64,000 bases of DNA from Bosea sp. (in: a-proteobacteria) (GTDB lineage: Bacteria > Pseudomonadota > Alphaproteobacteria > Rhizobiales > Beijerinckiaceae): positions 2,408,698 to 2,472,697 of the forward strand of contig JAAVVV010000001.1 of the NCBI GenBank assembly GCA_023910605.1, written 5' to 3'. The notes below the pieces were generated by a model. That model made no database searches and was not told where the DNA came from. It worked only from the letters and a program-made list of their open reading frames with translations. Positions 40,485 to 50,188 of the stretch are shown piece by piece. A program made the position numbers and the translations under genes. Every line of letters starts with the position of its first letter. Position 1 is the first letter of the stretch.

Positions 40485-40595
40485 TGGAGCGTCTCTGGTG
40501 CTGGCCAAGGGCCCTGCGCGGCACTGCCACTGGCGGATGCGCCCGCCGCGCGGCGCGGCGGTTCCGTGAGCGGGCCATGCCAACGCGCGGCGAAA

Positions 40596-40898
40596 TCAGC
40601 TATGGATGGGCTGCGCGTGGGTGTGAAAGCGCTTGAGGCGGCGGAATATCTCGGTGTCGTAATTGGACGGCGTTTCGACCGCCCCGGTGATCCACGAGAA
40701 GATGTCACGGTCCGGCGCTTCGATCAGGGTCTCGAACACGCCCAGTTCCTCTTCGCTCATTGTGGCGATGGCGCTGTCCGTGAACGATCCCATCAGCAGG
40801 TCCATCTCCCGCGTGCCGCGATGCCAGGCCCTGAACAGGATTCGCCGACGACGCGGCTCAAGATCGGCGCTGCTCACGGTGGTTCCGGTCATGATCAA
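40596..40898 (-). CDS. sdhE: Succinate dehydrogenase assembly factor 2 (SdhE, DUF339)
   Basis: SdhE promotes covalent attachment of FAD to the flavoprotein subunit of succinate dehydrogenase. The 100-residue protein is one small helical domain with the hallmark RAWHRGTREMDLLMGSF (RGxxE) and FETLIEAPDRDIFSWITG. A start two codons downstream (MTGTTV) is equally possible. It lies 111 bases upstream of mfd and divergent from recG; this recG-sdhE-mfd arrangement is common in Hyphomicrobiales. Confidence 0.95.
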   Translation of the reverse strand: MIMTGTTVSSADLEPRRRRILFRAWHRGTREMDLLMGSFTDSAIATMSEEELGVFETLIEAPDRDIFSWITGAVETPSNYDTEIFRRLKRFHTHAQPIHS

Positions 40899-41070
40899 TC
40901 CCTGCCAATGGAAAACGCCGCGGGTCCGGTTTCCGGCCCTCGGTTCAAGGCCCTTCTATAGCGGCGCACGGTGCGGAAGTCAGCGGCAAACTGGTCCCGC
41001 AAGCGCTGGCGCCATGCAGGCGTTAGGCAGCTGCCGCTTTCGCCGGCCTCGCGAAACTTGCTATGGCTCC

Positions 41071-43176
41071 ATGATGCGCCCGTCCCTGCTCGATCCGTTC
41101 TTCGCGCCGACCGCTTCGCTGCCGGGAATCGGGCCGAAGCTTGCGAAGCTTTATGACAAGCTGCTGGGGGAGCCGGACAGGCCGGCGCGGATTCTGGATC
41201 TGCTGTTTCACCTGCCGCAGGCGGGAATCGACCGCCGCGCTTCCGGCTCCATCCTCGACGCGCCGGTGGGCGAGATCGCAACCTTCGCAGCGCGCGTGGT
41301 CGAGCATCGCCCGGCGCCCCAGGGCAAGGGCCGCGCGCCCTACCGCGTTCTGATGGAGGATGAGAGCGGCGACGTCAGCCTGGTCTTCTTCAAGGCCGAT
41401 GCCGGACGCATGCGACAGATCCTGCCCATCGGCGAGGTGCGCTACGTCTCGGGCAAGATCGAATTGTGGGAAGGCCGGCGCCAGATCGTTCACCCCGACC
41501 GGGTGATGGACCGCGCCGCCTTCGAGCGCATGCCATCCGTCGAGGCGGTCTATGGCCAGACCGAGGGCCTTTCGTCGCGCATGCTCGTACGGGCCGTCGA
41601 GGTCGCACTGGGGCGGCTCCCCGCTTTGCCGGAGTGGCAGGACCACGCCTGGCTGGAGCGCAGCGCGTTTGCCTCATTCGACGACGCGCTCAAGGCCGTG
41701 CATCGCCCGGCGGACATCGAAGCGGCCGAGCCGTCGAGCCTGGCGCGCCGCAGGCTCGCCTATGACGAGCTGCTGGCCAGCCAGCTGGCGCTGGCCTTGG
41801 TGCGCGCCGTGCGCAAGCGCACGCCCGGCCGCGCCAACAGCGGCGATGGCCGCCTCGTGGCGGCGCTTGAAGCGGCCCTGCCCTACACGCTCACGCGGAG
41901 CCAGGCCGGGGCGGTCGCGCAGATCCGCGCCGACATGGAGCGTCCCGAGCGCATGCTGAGGCTGCTGCAGGGCGATGTCGGCTCGGGCAAGACCGCTGTC
42001 GCCATGATGGCCATGGCGAGCGCCGCCGAGGCTGGGCGGCAGTCCGCGCTGATGGCGCCGACCGAATTGCTGGCCCGCCAGCATGCCGAGCGGCTGCGCG
42101 TTCAGGCCAAGCAGATCGGCCTATCCCTCGCGCTGTTGACCGGACGCGAGAAGGGAGCGGAGCGGGCGCGCATCCTCGCCGCGCTGGCCGATGGCACGAT
42201 CGATATCGTCGTCGGCACCCATGCGCTGTTCCAGGAGCGTGTGGTGTTCCACGATCTCGGCCTTGCAGTCGTCGATGAGCAGCACCGCTTCGGCGTTCAC
42301 CAGCGCCTCGCCATCGGGGCCAAGGGCGAGGCGGTGGATGTTCTCGTGATGACGGCGACCCCCATCCCGCGAACCCTGGCCCTCACATGGTTCGGCGACA
42401 TGGATGTCTCGGTCCTGTCGGAGAAGCCGCCCGGCCGCCAGCCGATCACCACCCGCGCGGTCTCGCTCGATCGCTATGACGAGGTGGTGGGAGCGGTTGG
42501 CCGCGCCATCGAAGCGGGCGCGCAGGTCTACTGGGTCTGCCCGCTTGTCCAGGAGAGCGAGAGCCTCGACGTCTCCGCCGCCACCGAGAGGTTCGAGGCC
42601 CTGCGGGACGCGCTGGGTCCAAGGGTGGACCTGCTGCATGGCCAGATGCCCGCACGGGAGAAGGATGCTGCCATGGCCAGCTTCGCCGCCGGCGACAGCG
42701 CCATCCTTGTCTCGACCACGGTCATCGAGGTGGGCGTGGACGTGCCCAACGCCACGGTGATGGTCATCGAGCATGCAGAACGCTTCGGCCTTGCCCAGCT
42801 TCACCAGCTGCGCGGCCGGATCGGGCGCGGGGCCGCCGCGTCAAGCTGCATCCTGCTTTACAAGGGTCCGCTCGGCCCGGTCGCCGAAGCGCGCATCGCG
42901 GTGATGCGCGAGACGGAAGATGGCTTCCGCATTGCGGAGGAAGACCTCAAGCTGCGCGGCGAAGGCGAAGTTCTCGGCACACGCCAATCCGGCATGCCCG
43001 GCTTCCGCGTCGCCCGGCCGGAGATCGACGGCGATCTGCTGTCCGTGGCGCGGGACGATGCGCGGCTCATCGTGGAGCGCGACCCCGGACTGGCCTCACC
43101 GCGCGGCGAAGCGCTGAGGTTGCTGCTCTATCTGTTCGAGCGCGACGCGGCTGTGCGGCTCATACGCGCCGGCTGA
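41071..43176 (+). CDS. recG: ATP-dependent DNA helicase RecG
   Basis: RecG remodels stalled replication forks and branch-migrates Holliday junctions. The 701-residue protein has an N-terminal wedge domain (SLPGIGPKLAKLYDK, the OB-fold region to about 150), a superfamily 2 motor with GDVGSGKTAV, VVDEQHRFGVHQR, TATPIPRTL, and the second helicase lobe ending in HQLRGRIGRG and the RecG-specific RLEGEGEV-like LRGEGEVLGTRQSG. The frame is open upstream to 40663, but homology starts at MMRPSLLDPFF; either of the two adjacent ATGs could be used. Confidence 0.97.
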   Translation: MMRPSLLDPFFAPTASLPGIGPKLAKLYDKLLGEPDRPARILDLLFHLPQAGIDRRASGSILDAPVGEIATFAARVVEHRPAPQGKGRAPYRVLMEDESGDVSLVFFKADAGRMRQILPIGEVRYVSGKIELWEGRRQIVHPDRVMDRAAFERMPSVEAVYGQTEGLSSRMLVRAVEVALGRLPALPEWQDHAWLERSAFASFDDALKAVHRPADIEAAEPSSLARRRLAYDELLASQLALALVRAVRKRTPGRANSGDGRLVAALEAALPYTLTRSQAGAVAQIRADMERPERMLRLLQGDVGSGKTAVAMMAMASAAEAGRQSALMAPTELLARQHAERLRVQAKQIGLSLALLTGREKGAERARILAALADGTIDIVVGTHALFQERVVFHDLGLAVVDEQHRFGVHQRLAIGAKGEAVDVLVMTATPIPRTLALTWFGDMDVSVLSEKPPGRQPITTRAVSLDRYDEVVGAVGRAIEAGAQVYWVCPLVQESESLDVSAATERFEALRDALGPRVDLLHGQMPAREKDAAMASFAAGDSAILVSTTVIEVGVDVPNATVMVIEHAERFGLAQLHQLRGRIGRGAAASSCILLYKGPLGPVAEARIAVMRETEDGFRIAEEDLKLRGEGEVLGTRQSGMPGFRVARPEIDGDLLSVARDDARLIVERDPGLASPRGEALRLLLYLFERDAAVRLIRAG

Positions 43177-43257
43177 GGCGTCCATCGCCAAACGCATTTG
43201 CCTTTGACCCGCAAACCGACAACAACATCTAGCCTCATCGAGCCTGACAGGACGTCC

Positions 43258-43971
43258 ATGACCATCGCCCCGCCGCCCCTCGACCCGACCGTGGTCGCGA
43301 CCCTCGAAGCCGTCACCACAGCCACCATCACCACGATCCTGCTGAAGAAGGGCTTGCGCAATGTCTGGATGCGCGGCCCGAAGCCGATCCGGACCGGCCA
43401 GAAGCGCCTTGTCGGACGCGCCTTCACGCTGCGCTTCGTGCCCGCGCGCGAGGATCTGGCCACGCCTGAATCCTGGTCCTCACCCATTTCCACCCGTGCG
43501 GCCATCGAGGCCATGCCAGAGGGCTGCATCGCGGTGGCGGACGCCATGGGCGTGACCGATGCCGGCATCTTCGGCGACATCCTCTGCGCCCGCATGGCAA
43601 GGAAGAAGGTTGGCGGCCTCGTGACAGATGGCGTCGTGCGTGACCTTGCCGGCGTGCTTGGCGCTGGGCTTCCCGTCTGGTGCTCCGGCGCGGCCGCCCC
43701 CGCCTCAGTCGCTGGCCTCACCTTCGTGAACTGGCAGGAGCCCGTCGGCTGCGGCGGCGTCGCCGTCTTCCCCAACGATGTGGTGGTGGTCGACGATGAC
43801 GGCGCGGTGCTGATCCCGCAGGCGCTGCTTGACGACGTGCTCAAGCTCGCCCCCGAGCAGGAGCGCATGGAAGCCTGGATCATGGACGAGGTCGCCAGGG
43901 GCGTGCCCCTGCCCGGCCTTTATCCCATGAACGCCGAGACCAAGGCCCGTTACGAAGCCAGCAAATCCTGA
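43258..43971 (+). CDS. RraA-like / HMG-CHA aldolase family protein
   Basis: A 237-residue member of the RraA-like fold. The core shows EGCIAVADAMGVTDAGIFGD, ARMARKKVGGLVTDGVVRD (with the Arg-Asp pair used by class II pyruvate aldolases), GVAVFPNDVVVVDDDGAVLIP and an IMDEVARG tail. True RNase-E inhibitors are about 160 residues; longer members like this one are usually sugar- or aromatic-acid aldolases (4-hydroxy-4-methyl-2-oxoglutarate type), so a catabolic role is more likely. An FAH-family gene follows 20 bases later on the same strand. Confidence 0.85.
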   Translation: MTIAPPPLDPTVVATLEAVTTATITTILLKKGLRNVWMRGPKPIRTGQKRLVGRAFTLRFVPAREDLATPESWSSPISTRAAIEAMPEGCIAVADAMGVTDAGIFGDILCARMARKKVGGLVTDGVVRDLAGVLGAGLPVWCSGAAAPASVAGLTFVNWQEPVGCGGVAVFPNDVVVVDDDGAVLIPQALLDDVLKLAPEQERMEAWIMDEVARGVPLPGLYPMNAETKARYEASKS

Positions 43972-43991
43972 CGCGCAAAGGCGATCTAACC

Positions 43992-44678
43992 ATGGAGCAT
44001 TATGTCTTCGCACCTGCTCTGGTCAGCGCCGTTCCCGTTGCCGGCGGCGGCCTGTTTCCGGTGCGGCGCATCTTTTGCGTCGGGCGCAACTACGCCGAGC
44101 ATGTCCGCGAGATGGGCGGCGACCCGACCCGCGAGGAGCCCTTCTTCTTCACCAAGCCCGCCGACGCCATCGTGACCGGCGGCGCCGACATGCCCTATCC
44201 GCCCGGAACAGCCAACCTGCATCACGAGATGGAGCTTGTGGTCGCCATCGGTGCCGGCGGCGCCGACATCGAGGAAACGCACGCTATTGACCATGTATTC
44301 GGCTATGCGGCCGGCCTCGACATGACGCGCCGCGACCTCCAGGCCGCAGCCAAGAAGGCAGGCCGCCCCTGGGACATGGCCAAGGGCTTCGACCACTCGG
44401 CCCCGATCGGGGACATCCAGCCTGCGGCCACCATCGGCCACCCGGCTACAGGGTTGATCGAGCTGAAGGTGAATGGCGTGGTGCGGCAGTCCTCTGATCT
44501 CGACAAGATGATCTGGAGCGTGCCCGAGACGATCGCCTATCTGTCCCGCCTCGTGAGGCTTGTGCCGGGCGACATCATCATGACGGGAACGCCCGAAGGC
44601 GTAGCAGCCGTGACGCGCGGCGACCGGCTTGAAGGCCAGATCGCCGGCGTCGGCACGGTCAGCGCCACGATCGCCTGA
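43992..44678 (+). CDS. Fumarylacetoacetate hydrolase family protein (fumarylpyruvate hydrolase-like)
   Basis: A 228-residue FAH-fold enzyme. The catalytic core motifs are present: RIFCVGRNYAEHVREMG, a metal-binding HHEMELVVAIG (the Glu pair with a distal Asp at FGYAAGLDMTRRDLQ), and GDIIMTGTPEGVAAV. This short architecture corresponds to fumarylpyruvate hydrolases and acylpyruvases. It is paired with an aldolase-like RraA protein and faces a DapA-like aldolase, suggesting degradation of a 2-oxo acid; the substrate is unknown. Confidence 0.9.
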   Translation: MEHYVFAPALVSAVPVAGGGLFPVRRIFCVGRNYAEHVREMGGDPTREEPFFFTKPADAIVTGGADMPYPPGTANLHHEMELVVAIGAGGADIEETHAIDHVFGYAAGLDMTRRDLQAAAKKAGRPWDMAKGFDHSAPIGDIQPAATIGHPATGLIELKVNGVVRQSSDLDKMIWSVPETIAYLSRLVRLVPGDIIMTGTPEGVAAVTRGDRLEGQIAGVGTVSATIA

Positions 44679-44690
44679 CCTGCGGCGGCA

Positions 44691-45626
44691 TCAGCGCGGC
44701 AGGTTCGCCCTGGCGTCGACCCGGGCGAGACGGCCAAGCAGATAGTCCACCTCCGACCGCGCCAGCGGGCTCAGACCTGCGGCAGGCTTGCGCTGGGCGT
44801 CATGGGCGATGAGCCCGCGCCGCATCAGCACATATTTCCGGACGGCGAGGCCGACGCCGGGCTGCTGTTCATAGCGCAGCAGCGGCAGATGCCGATCGAA
44901 GGCGTCATGGGCGCCATCGCGGTTTCCCGCCCTGGAAAGGCGCACCACGTCGATCAGCAGCTCGGGGAAGGCATAGCCGGTGTTGGAGCCGCTCGCGCCC
45001 CGCTCCATCTCGAAATCGAGGAACAGTCCGCCATTGGCGACCATGATCGAGATGGCTCGCATGGAGCCATCGGCCTCGAAGCCGCGAAGGGCGCTGATCT
45101 TTTCAAGCCCCGGCCAGTCCTCGGCCTTGAGCATCACGCAGGACGGATGCGCCGTGACGATGCGGCGGATCACGCCCGCCGTCATGATGACGCTCGTCAG
45201 CAGCGGGAAATCCTGGATGACCCAGGGCACATCGGCGCCGATGGCATCCACCGCCTGTGCATAATAGCCGGTTATCTGGTCATCCGTGCGCAGCGTGTTC
45301 GGCGGCGCGATCATCACGCCGGCCGCTCCGGCCTCCATCGCCTCGCGCGCCAGCGAGCGCATGGCGGCCAGCCCGGGCGCCGAAACGCCGACGATCACGG
45401 GCCGCCCGCCCATCAGCGCCACCGCGCGCTTCACCAGCGCAAGCGATTCGGCCGGCTCGAGCTTGGGCGCCTCGCCCATCATGCCGAGCACCGTCAGACC
45501 ATCGGAGCCGATGGAAGCGTAATGGCTGTAGAGCTTGTCGACGCTGGCCCAGTCGATCTGGCCGTCAGGCAGGAATGGCGTTGGGGCGATGGGAAAGACG
45601 CCGCCTGTCTGGGCTGAGAGTGTCAT
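44691..45626 (-). CDS. DapA/NAL-family lyase, catalytic Tyr position altered
   Basis: A 311-residue TIM-barrel of the dihydrodipicolinate synthase/N-acetylneuraminate lyase family. IAPTPFLPDGQIDWASV, VLGMMGEAPKLEP and the Schiff-base Lys in SCVMLKAEDWPG are present. At the usual YNxP, which supplies a catalytic Tyr, it reads WVIQDFPLL, i.e. Gln-Asp-Phe-Pro. It is therefore unlikely to be lysine-pathway DapA; a lyase of sugar or hydroxy-oxo acids is more probable. The ATG at 45626 begins the family homology. It is convergent with the RraA/FAH pair, 12 bases apart. Confidence 0.85.
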   Translation of the reverse strand: MTLSAQTGGVFPIAPTPFLPDGQIDWASVDKLYSHYASIGSDGLTVLGMMGEAPKLEPAESLALVKRAVALMGGRPVIVGVSAPGLAAMRSLAREAMEAGAAGVMIAPPNTLRTDDQITGYYAQAVDAIGADVPWVIQDFPLLTSVIMTAGVIRRIVTAHPSCVMLKAEDWPGLEKISALRGFEADGSMRAISIMVANGGLFLDFEMERGASGSNTGYAFPELLIDVVRLSRAGNRDGAHDAFDRHLPLLRYEQQPGVGLAVRKYVLMRRGLIAHDAQRKPAAGLSPLARSEVDYLLGRLARVDARANLPR

Positions 45627-45754
45627 GACCTTGACCTTGCATGCATAAGCAGAAGGCCTGTCCTTAGGGCCATTCCCGTTCTCCACAAAGAGTGGATTTG
45701 GAAACAAGCCCCCGCGCTGCCGGCAGCACAGGAGCGCCGCGCCAGCGGCATGGG

Positions 45755-47128
45755 TCAGGCCGCGGCGGCGATCACCCGGTTGCGACCGTCGCCCTTGGCC
45801 CGATACACCGCTTCGTCAGCGCGCTTCATCATCTGGGCCGGGGACTGATCGCCAGCCCGGCGGCTCGCCACGCCGATCGAGACCGTGACGGGAATGTTGA
45901 GGGCGCCGGCCTGGATCACGAAGGGCTCGGACTGGACACGGCTGCGGATGCGCTCGGCCACGGCTGCGGCGGCACGCAGCCCGGTCTCTGGCAGCACCAC
46001 CACGATTTCCTCGCCGCCCAGCCGCGCCACCACATCTACAATACGGGTGGCGTCCTTGACCCGGCGCGCGAACTCGCGGAGCACCTCGTCGCCGGCATCG
46101 TGGCCATAGGTGTCGTTGACGAGCTTGAACCGGTCGATGTCCAGCATGAGCACGGCCAGATCGCGCGCCCGCAACGCTGATTCATCGAACAGCCCGCTGA
46201 AATGCGTTTCGAGATAGCGGCGGTTGTGCAGCCCGGTGAGCTGGTCCGTGATAGCCATCTCGATCGATGTCTGCACGCCGTCGCGGAGGCGATCAGCATA
46301 ACGCTTGCGCTTCACCTGCGTCTTGACGCGCGCCAGCAACTCGTTCCTGTCGATCGGCCGCACGAGGAAGTCGTGAACGCCAAGCTCAAGTCCGCGGAGG
46401 ATGCGCATCCGGTCATCGGACTCGCCGACCATCAGCACGGTTGAATTGCGCGTGCGATCGAGCGAGCGAAGCTGGGCGCAGAGCCTGAGCCCGTCGAAGC
46501 CCTGAAGGTCGAGCGACACGATCACCAGTTCCGACGCCGCCTCTGCCGCGTGGACCAGCGCCTTGTGCGGATCAGGCTCGATCTCGACCCGGTGCACCTT
46601 TTCCAGCGCGCCCTTCATGCGCTCCGATGAGGAGGTGCGGTCATCAACGATCAGGATACTGGCATTCTCGCCATTGTCGCCGGCGGCAGCCGCGATGGGG
46701 TCGGCGATGCCAAGATAGCGCGATGCCACCGCGCGGTTGCGCAACTCGTCGGTCATCGCCTTGAGCCGCGCCAGCGAGCGGACCCGCGCGAACAGGGCCG
46801 TGTCGTCAAGCGGCTTGGTCAGGAAATCATCGGCTCCGGCATCGAGCCCCTTGAGCCGGTCGCTCGGCTGATCGAGCGCCGTCACCATCACCACGGGTAT
46901 ATGCGCGGTCTGGGCGGAAGCCTTGATCCTGCGGCAGACCTCGAACCCGTCCATGCCGGGCATCATCACGTCGAGCAGGACGATGTCGGCCACGCCGCTC
47001 GCGCAGATGCGCAGAGCGTCAGGACCATTGGTGGCGGTGATCACATCGAAATACTCGGCCGACAGCTTCGCCTCGAGCAATTTGACGTTCGGGGCGATGT
47101 CGTCGACGACAAGGACGCGCGCGCTCAT
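45755..47128 (-). CDS. pleD: PleD-type diguanylate cyclase response regulator (REC-REC-GGDEF)
   Basis: PleD is activated by DivJ/DivK signalling and makes cyclic di-GMP during the swarmer-to-stalked transition. The 457-residue product has a first receiver (Asp in IVLLDVMMPGMDGFEV), a degenerate second receiver (VIVSLDLQGFDGL) and a GGDEF domain whose signature reads GGEEI. The inhibitory-site motif RIVD (RxxD) sits five residues before it, as in Caulobacter PleD, so product inhibition is expected. The ATG at 47128 is 13 bases after the divK stop; co-expression is likely. Confidence 0.96.
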   Translation of the reverse strand: MSARVLVVDDIAPNVKLLEAKLSAEYFDVITATNGPDALRICASGVADIVLLDVMMPGMDGFEVCRRIKASAQTAHIPVVMVTALDQPSDRLKGLDAGADDFLTKPLDDTALFARVRSLARLKAMTDELRNRAVASRYLGIADPIAAAAGDNGENASILIVDDRTSSSERMKGALEKVHRVEIEPDPHKALVHAAEAASELVIVSLDLQGFDGLRLCAQLRSLDRTRNSTVLMVGESDDRMRILRGLELGVHDFLVRPIDRNELLARVKTQVKRKRYADRLRDGVQTSIEMAITDQLTGLHNRRYLETHFSGLFDESALRARDLAVLMLDIDRFKLVNDTYGHDAGDEVLREFARRVKDATRIVDVVARLGGEEIVVVLPETGLRAAAAVAERIRSRVQSEPFVIQAGALNIPVTVSIGVASRRAGDQSPAQMMKRADEAVYRAKGDGRNRVIAAAA

Positions 47129-47141
47129 TGATTGGCTCCGG

Positions 47142-47513
47142 TCACGCTGGGCCCAGATAGGCGCGGACTGTTTCGAGAAACTTGGCGACCGAGATGGGCT
47201 TGGAGAGGTAGGCTTCACATCCGCCCCTGAGCATCCGCTCCTCGTCGCCCTTCATGGCGAAGGCCGTGACGGCGATCACCGGAATGTGGCTGACGGACTC
47301 GTCCTCCTTGATCCAGCGGGTCACATCCAGCCCGGAGACTTCCGGCAACTGGATGTCCATCAAAATCAGGTCGGGACGATGCTGGCGTGTCAGCGCCAGT
47401 GCCTCGATGCCGTCCGATGTCTTCAACGTCCCATAGCCATGAGCCTCCAACAGATCGTTGAAGAGCTTCATGTTGAGCGCGTTGTCCTCGACAATGAGAA
47501 CAGTTTTCGCCAT
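47142..47513 (-). CDS. divK: Single-domain response regulator DivK
   Basis: DivK is a stand-alone receiver that links histidine kinases DivJ, PleC and DivL to control of CtrA. The 123-residue protein has the acidic pocket ([12 protein letters not shown]), the phospho-acceptor Asp in [13 protein letters not shown], the conserved Thr ([13 protein letters not shown]) and the Lys in YLSKPISV. No output domain, as expected. It is immediately upstream of pleD on the same strand; DUF3572-dinB runs divergently. Confidence 0.97.
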   Translation of the reverse strand: MAKTVLIVEDNALNMKLFNDLLEAHGYGTLKTSDGIEALALTRQHRPDLILMDIQLPEVSGLDVTRWIKEDESVSHIPVIAVTAFAMKGDEERMLRGGCEAYLSKPISVAKFLETVRAYLGPA

Positions 47514-47633
47514 CCATCACATCCTGCCGCGTGCGGCTTGTCATCGCCCCGAGCCACGGCGTAACATCCCGACTCTTAGGCGAAACACCTTTAAGAAACG
47601 CAAACTACCCAGCAGAAAGCGTGGCAGGTTAAG

Positions 47634-47918
47634 ATGCGTGGCCTTGTCGGATCACAGCAAGCCGAGGCTAACGCGATTCGCGCCCTGGGTGCGCTCGCCA
47701 GCGATGCGGAACGGCTGGGACGATTCCTGACTGCGACCGGCCTGGGGCCCGAGAATCTCCGCGTCGCCGCGCAGGATCCGGGCTTTCTCGCCGGGGTTCT
47801 CGAACATGTGATGAGCGACGAGGCGCTGCTCATCGCGATCGCTGCGGAGCTTGGCCTCAAGCCAGAGGCGCTGGCTCAGGCTCGCGATGTCCTGGCCGGC
47901 CCGCCCGCCTTTGATTGA
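47634..47918 (+). CDS. DUF3572-family protein
   Basis: A 94-residue helical protein matching DUF3572: [21 protein letters not shown] then [34 protein letters not shown]. Its function is unknown. In Hyphomicrobiales it typically stands between divK-pleD and dinB exactly as here. Its TGA overlaps the possible TTG start of dinB, so the two genes are probably one transcript. Confidence 0.88.
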   Translation: MRGLVGSQQAEANAIRALGALASDAERLGRFLTATGLGPENLRVAAQDPGFLAGVLEHVMSDEALLIAIAAELGLKPEALAQARDVLAGPPAFD

Positions 47919-47926
47919 CGCGCGAC

Positions 47927-49213
47927 ATGCTGCAGCTCTGCCGCGACTGCCTTGCCGATGCGGAATCTCGCCTCGGCAACCGTCGCTGCGCTGCCTGCGG
48001 CAGCCCCCGCCTTATCTCGCACCCTGAGCGCGACGCGCTGGCCATCGCTCATGTGGACTGCGATGCCTTCTATGCATCGATCGAGAAACGCGACGACCCC
48101 GCGCTTGCCGACAAGCCGGTGATCGTCGGCGGAGGCCGCCGCGGCGTGGTGGCCACCTGCTGCTATGTGGCCCGGACCTATGGCGTCCGCTCTGCCATGC
48201 CAATGTTCAAGGCCCTGGAGGCCTGCCCGAACGCGGTGGTGATCAAGCCGGACATGGCCAAATACGCGCGCGTCGGCCGCGATGTCCGCACGCTGATGCT
48301 GGAGTTGACTCCGCTGGTCGAGCCCATCTCCATCGACGAAGCCTTCCTTGACCTGACCGGCACGGAGAGGCTGCACAGGGCGAGCCCGGCCGTGACGCTC
48401 GCACGCTTCGCGCGCCGCGTCGAAGGCGAGATTGGCATCACCATCTCGGTCGGGCTCTCCTATGCCAAGTTTCTGGCCAAGATTGCGTCCGACATGGACA
48501 AGCCGCGCGGCTTCTCCATTCTCGGTGAGGCCGAGGCAGTGGAATTTCTTGCGGGCAAGCCTGTCACCATCCTGCCCGGGGTCGGCCGTGCCGCAGCCGA
48601 CAGGCTGGCCGAGGCAGGCTTTCGGCAGGTTGGCGATCTCGCCGCCGCACCGCCCGAGCGCCTGTTCGCGCTGCTTGGCAAGGAAGGCCCGCGCCTCCAG
48701 CGCCTGAGCCGGGGCATCGACGAACGGAAAGTGAGCCCCGATCACGAAACGCGAAGCGTGTCGTCGGAGACCACATTCGACATGGACATTGCCGACCATG
48801 CCGAGCTTGAGCCCATACTCTGGCGCATGGCCGAAAAGACCGCGCGCCGCCTGCGCAAGGCTGAACTCGCGGGCCGCACTGTGACCCTCAAGCTCAAGAC
48901 TGCAGATTTCAGGCTGCTGACACGCTCGCGCCAGCTCAACGAACCGACGCAACTGGCAAAGCGTCTTTATGATTCAGCGCTGGCGCTGCTGCGCGCCGAA
49001 CCGGCCGGCGCGCGCTACCGGCTGCTGGGCGTGGGTGTCGCGGACCTCTCGGCCGGCTCCGATGCCGACCAGGGCGACCTCGCAGATGCCGAGACCCCGC
49101 GCGTGGCGGCGGTGGAGCGCGCCATGGAAAAGCTGCGCGACCGGTTCGGCGCCGAGGCCGTCGTCAAGGGCGTGGGGCTGGGCCGGGCGCCGGCGACTTC
49201 ACGCAAGCGCTAG
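47927..49213 (+). CDS. dinB: DNA polymerase IV (DinB) with N-terminal four-Cys motif
   Basis: Y-family polymerase for translesion synthesis. The polymerase core starts at [19 protein letters not shown] and holds the catalytic [25 protein letters not shown], the helix-hairpin-helix [16 protein letters not shown], and a little-finger domain. Before the core are about 40 extra residues with two CxxC pairs (LCRDCLA and RCAACGSPR), a probable zinc ribbon that I recall in related alphaproteobacterial DinBs. No beta-clamp peptide is obvious at the C-terminus. ATG 47927 is chosen; TTG at 47915 overlapping the DUF3572 stop is the alternative. The last 50 bases overlap the convergent EipB-like gene. 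Confidence 0.95.
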   Translation: MLQLCRDCLADAESRLGNRRCAACGSPRLISHPERDALAIAHVDCDAFYASIEKRDDPALADKPVIVGGGRRGVVATCCYVARTYGVRSAMPMFKALEACPNAVVIKPDMAKYARVGRDVRTLMLELTPLVEPISIDEAFLDLTGTERLHRASPAVTLARFARRVEGEIGITISVGLSYAKFLAKIASDMDKPRGFSILGEAEAVEFLAGKPVTILPGVGRAAADRLAEAGFRQVGDLAAAPPERLFALLGKEGPRLQRLSRGIDERKVSPDHETRSVSSETTFDMDIADHAELEPILWRMAEKTARRLRKAELAGRTVTLKLKTADFRLLTRSRQLNEPTQLAKRLYDSALALLRAEPAGARYRLLGVGVADLSAGSDADQGDLADAETPRVAAVERAMEKLRDRFGAEAVVKGVGLGRAPATSRKR

Positions 49214-50048
49214 GCTTGCCCATGTCGAGCTTCACCAGTTCGGCCGTCATGCGGAAATCGATGTAGTCCAGCACGAGAGCGCGCGTCACGCCGTTATCGA
49301 ACAGATCGAAGCTGATCGCATAGGAAGGCGTCACTTCACCCGATCCGGCCTTGAAATAGCTGATCGTGACGGGCCAGCGCGCGGCCTGCTCCATCTCGGG
49401 CTTGCGCACGGCCTCCTCGAGATTCACAAGCGGCCCCGGCTCGACCTTGCGCCCGATCACTGAAAACGTGTCATAGACCTGCTTGCCGTTTTCGGAGCCG
49501 CTATAGACTTGGACATTGTAGGTCGAGGCTCCGGAGCGTGCAGCCTGGATGATCCGCTTCATGTGCTCGGTGGGGAAGATCACGCTGCCATCGAAGGCGA
49601 ACCGGTCCGCCTTGGGCTGGCGTATCTGGACCGAGTACCGGCCACTGCGCCGCTCGGCGACCCCGTCCACGCGGTCCTGAAGCCGGCCGCCAACAGAGCT
49701 CTGGGTCTTGAAGCGGAACATCCGCCCATCCCCGTCCTCGAAATTGTTGTTGCGCACATCGATCTGCCGGGAGCCCGTCTCAGCGCTGTCGATGACCGTC
49801 ACCTGCCGCAACGACAGTGCATAGCCCTCGCAAGCATCGCCCGAGAAATCGAAGGCGATGCGTCCACTGGCTCCGTCGACAGAGCGGGACGACTTCGCCA
49901 TGTCGAGCTTGAGGTCATAGACAGCGCGGTGAGGGACCAGAACCACCGGCGCGGCCGGCTGGACCGGCTGCGCACTCTGCGCGAAGGCCGCGACTGTCGA
50001 AAACAGAATGATCGCAGTCGTCAGACCGGGCCTCATCGCGTGCAACAT
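49164..50048 (-). CDS. eipB: EipB-like periplasmic envelope-integrity protein (DUF1849)
   Basis: A 294-residue exported protein: signal peptide ([20 protein letters not shown]), then [37 protein letters not shown] and, near the end, a second Cys (KPSACVKSP). This matches DUF1849, the family of Brucella EipB, a periplasmic beta-spiral protein with one disulphide needed for envelope integrity. The ATG at 50048 is preceded by AAGGAG at eight bases. Convergent with dinB, overlapping its 3' end by 50 bases. Confidence 0.85.
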   Translation of the reverse strand: MLHAMRPGLTTAIILFSTVAAFAQSAQPVQPAAPVVLVPHRAVYDLKLDMAKSSRSVDGASGRIAFDFSGDACEGYALSLRQVTVIDSAETGSRQIDVRNNNFEDGDGRMFRFKTQSSVGGRLQDRVDGVAERRSGRYSVQIRQPKADRFAFDGSVIFPTEHMKRIIQAARSGASTYNVQVYSGSENGKQVYDTFSVIGRKVEPGPLVNLEEAVRKPEMEQAARWPVTISYFKAGSGEVTPSYAISFDLFDNGVTRALVLDYIDFRMTAELVKLDMGKPSACVKSPAPGPAPRP

Positions 50049-50188
50049 CCGCTGCTCTCCTTGCATACTTGATCCGGAATCTATGCACACCATGTCCTTG
50101 GAGCAATGGGCCTCTCCAAGTTTTGCTTTCGGCTTGCGCGGCTCCGGGACCCGTGCAAGGTCGAAAGACCGCCACATCGAGGTTTTCC

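Noticed and set aside
37413..40961. 1182-codon plus-strand open frame opposite mfd
   Set aside because: Antisense shadow of mfd; composition (Arg, His, Gln rich) is typical of reverse-strand translation and mfd is unambiguous.
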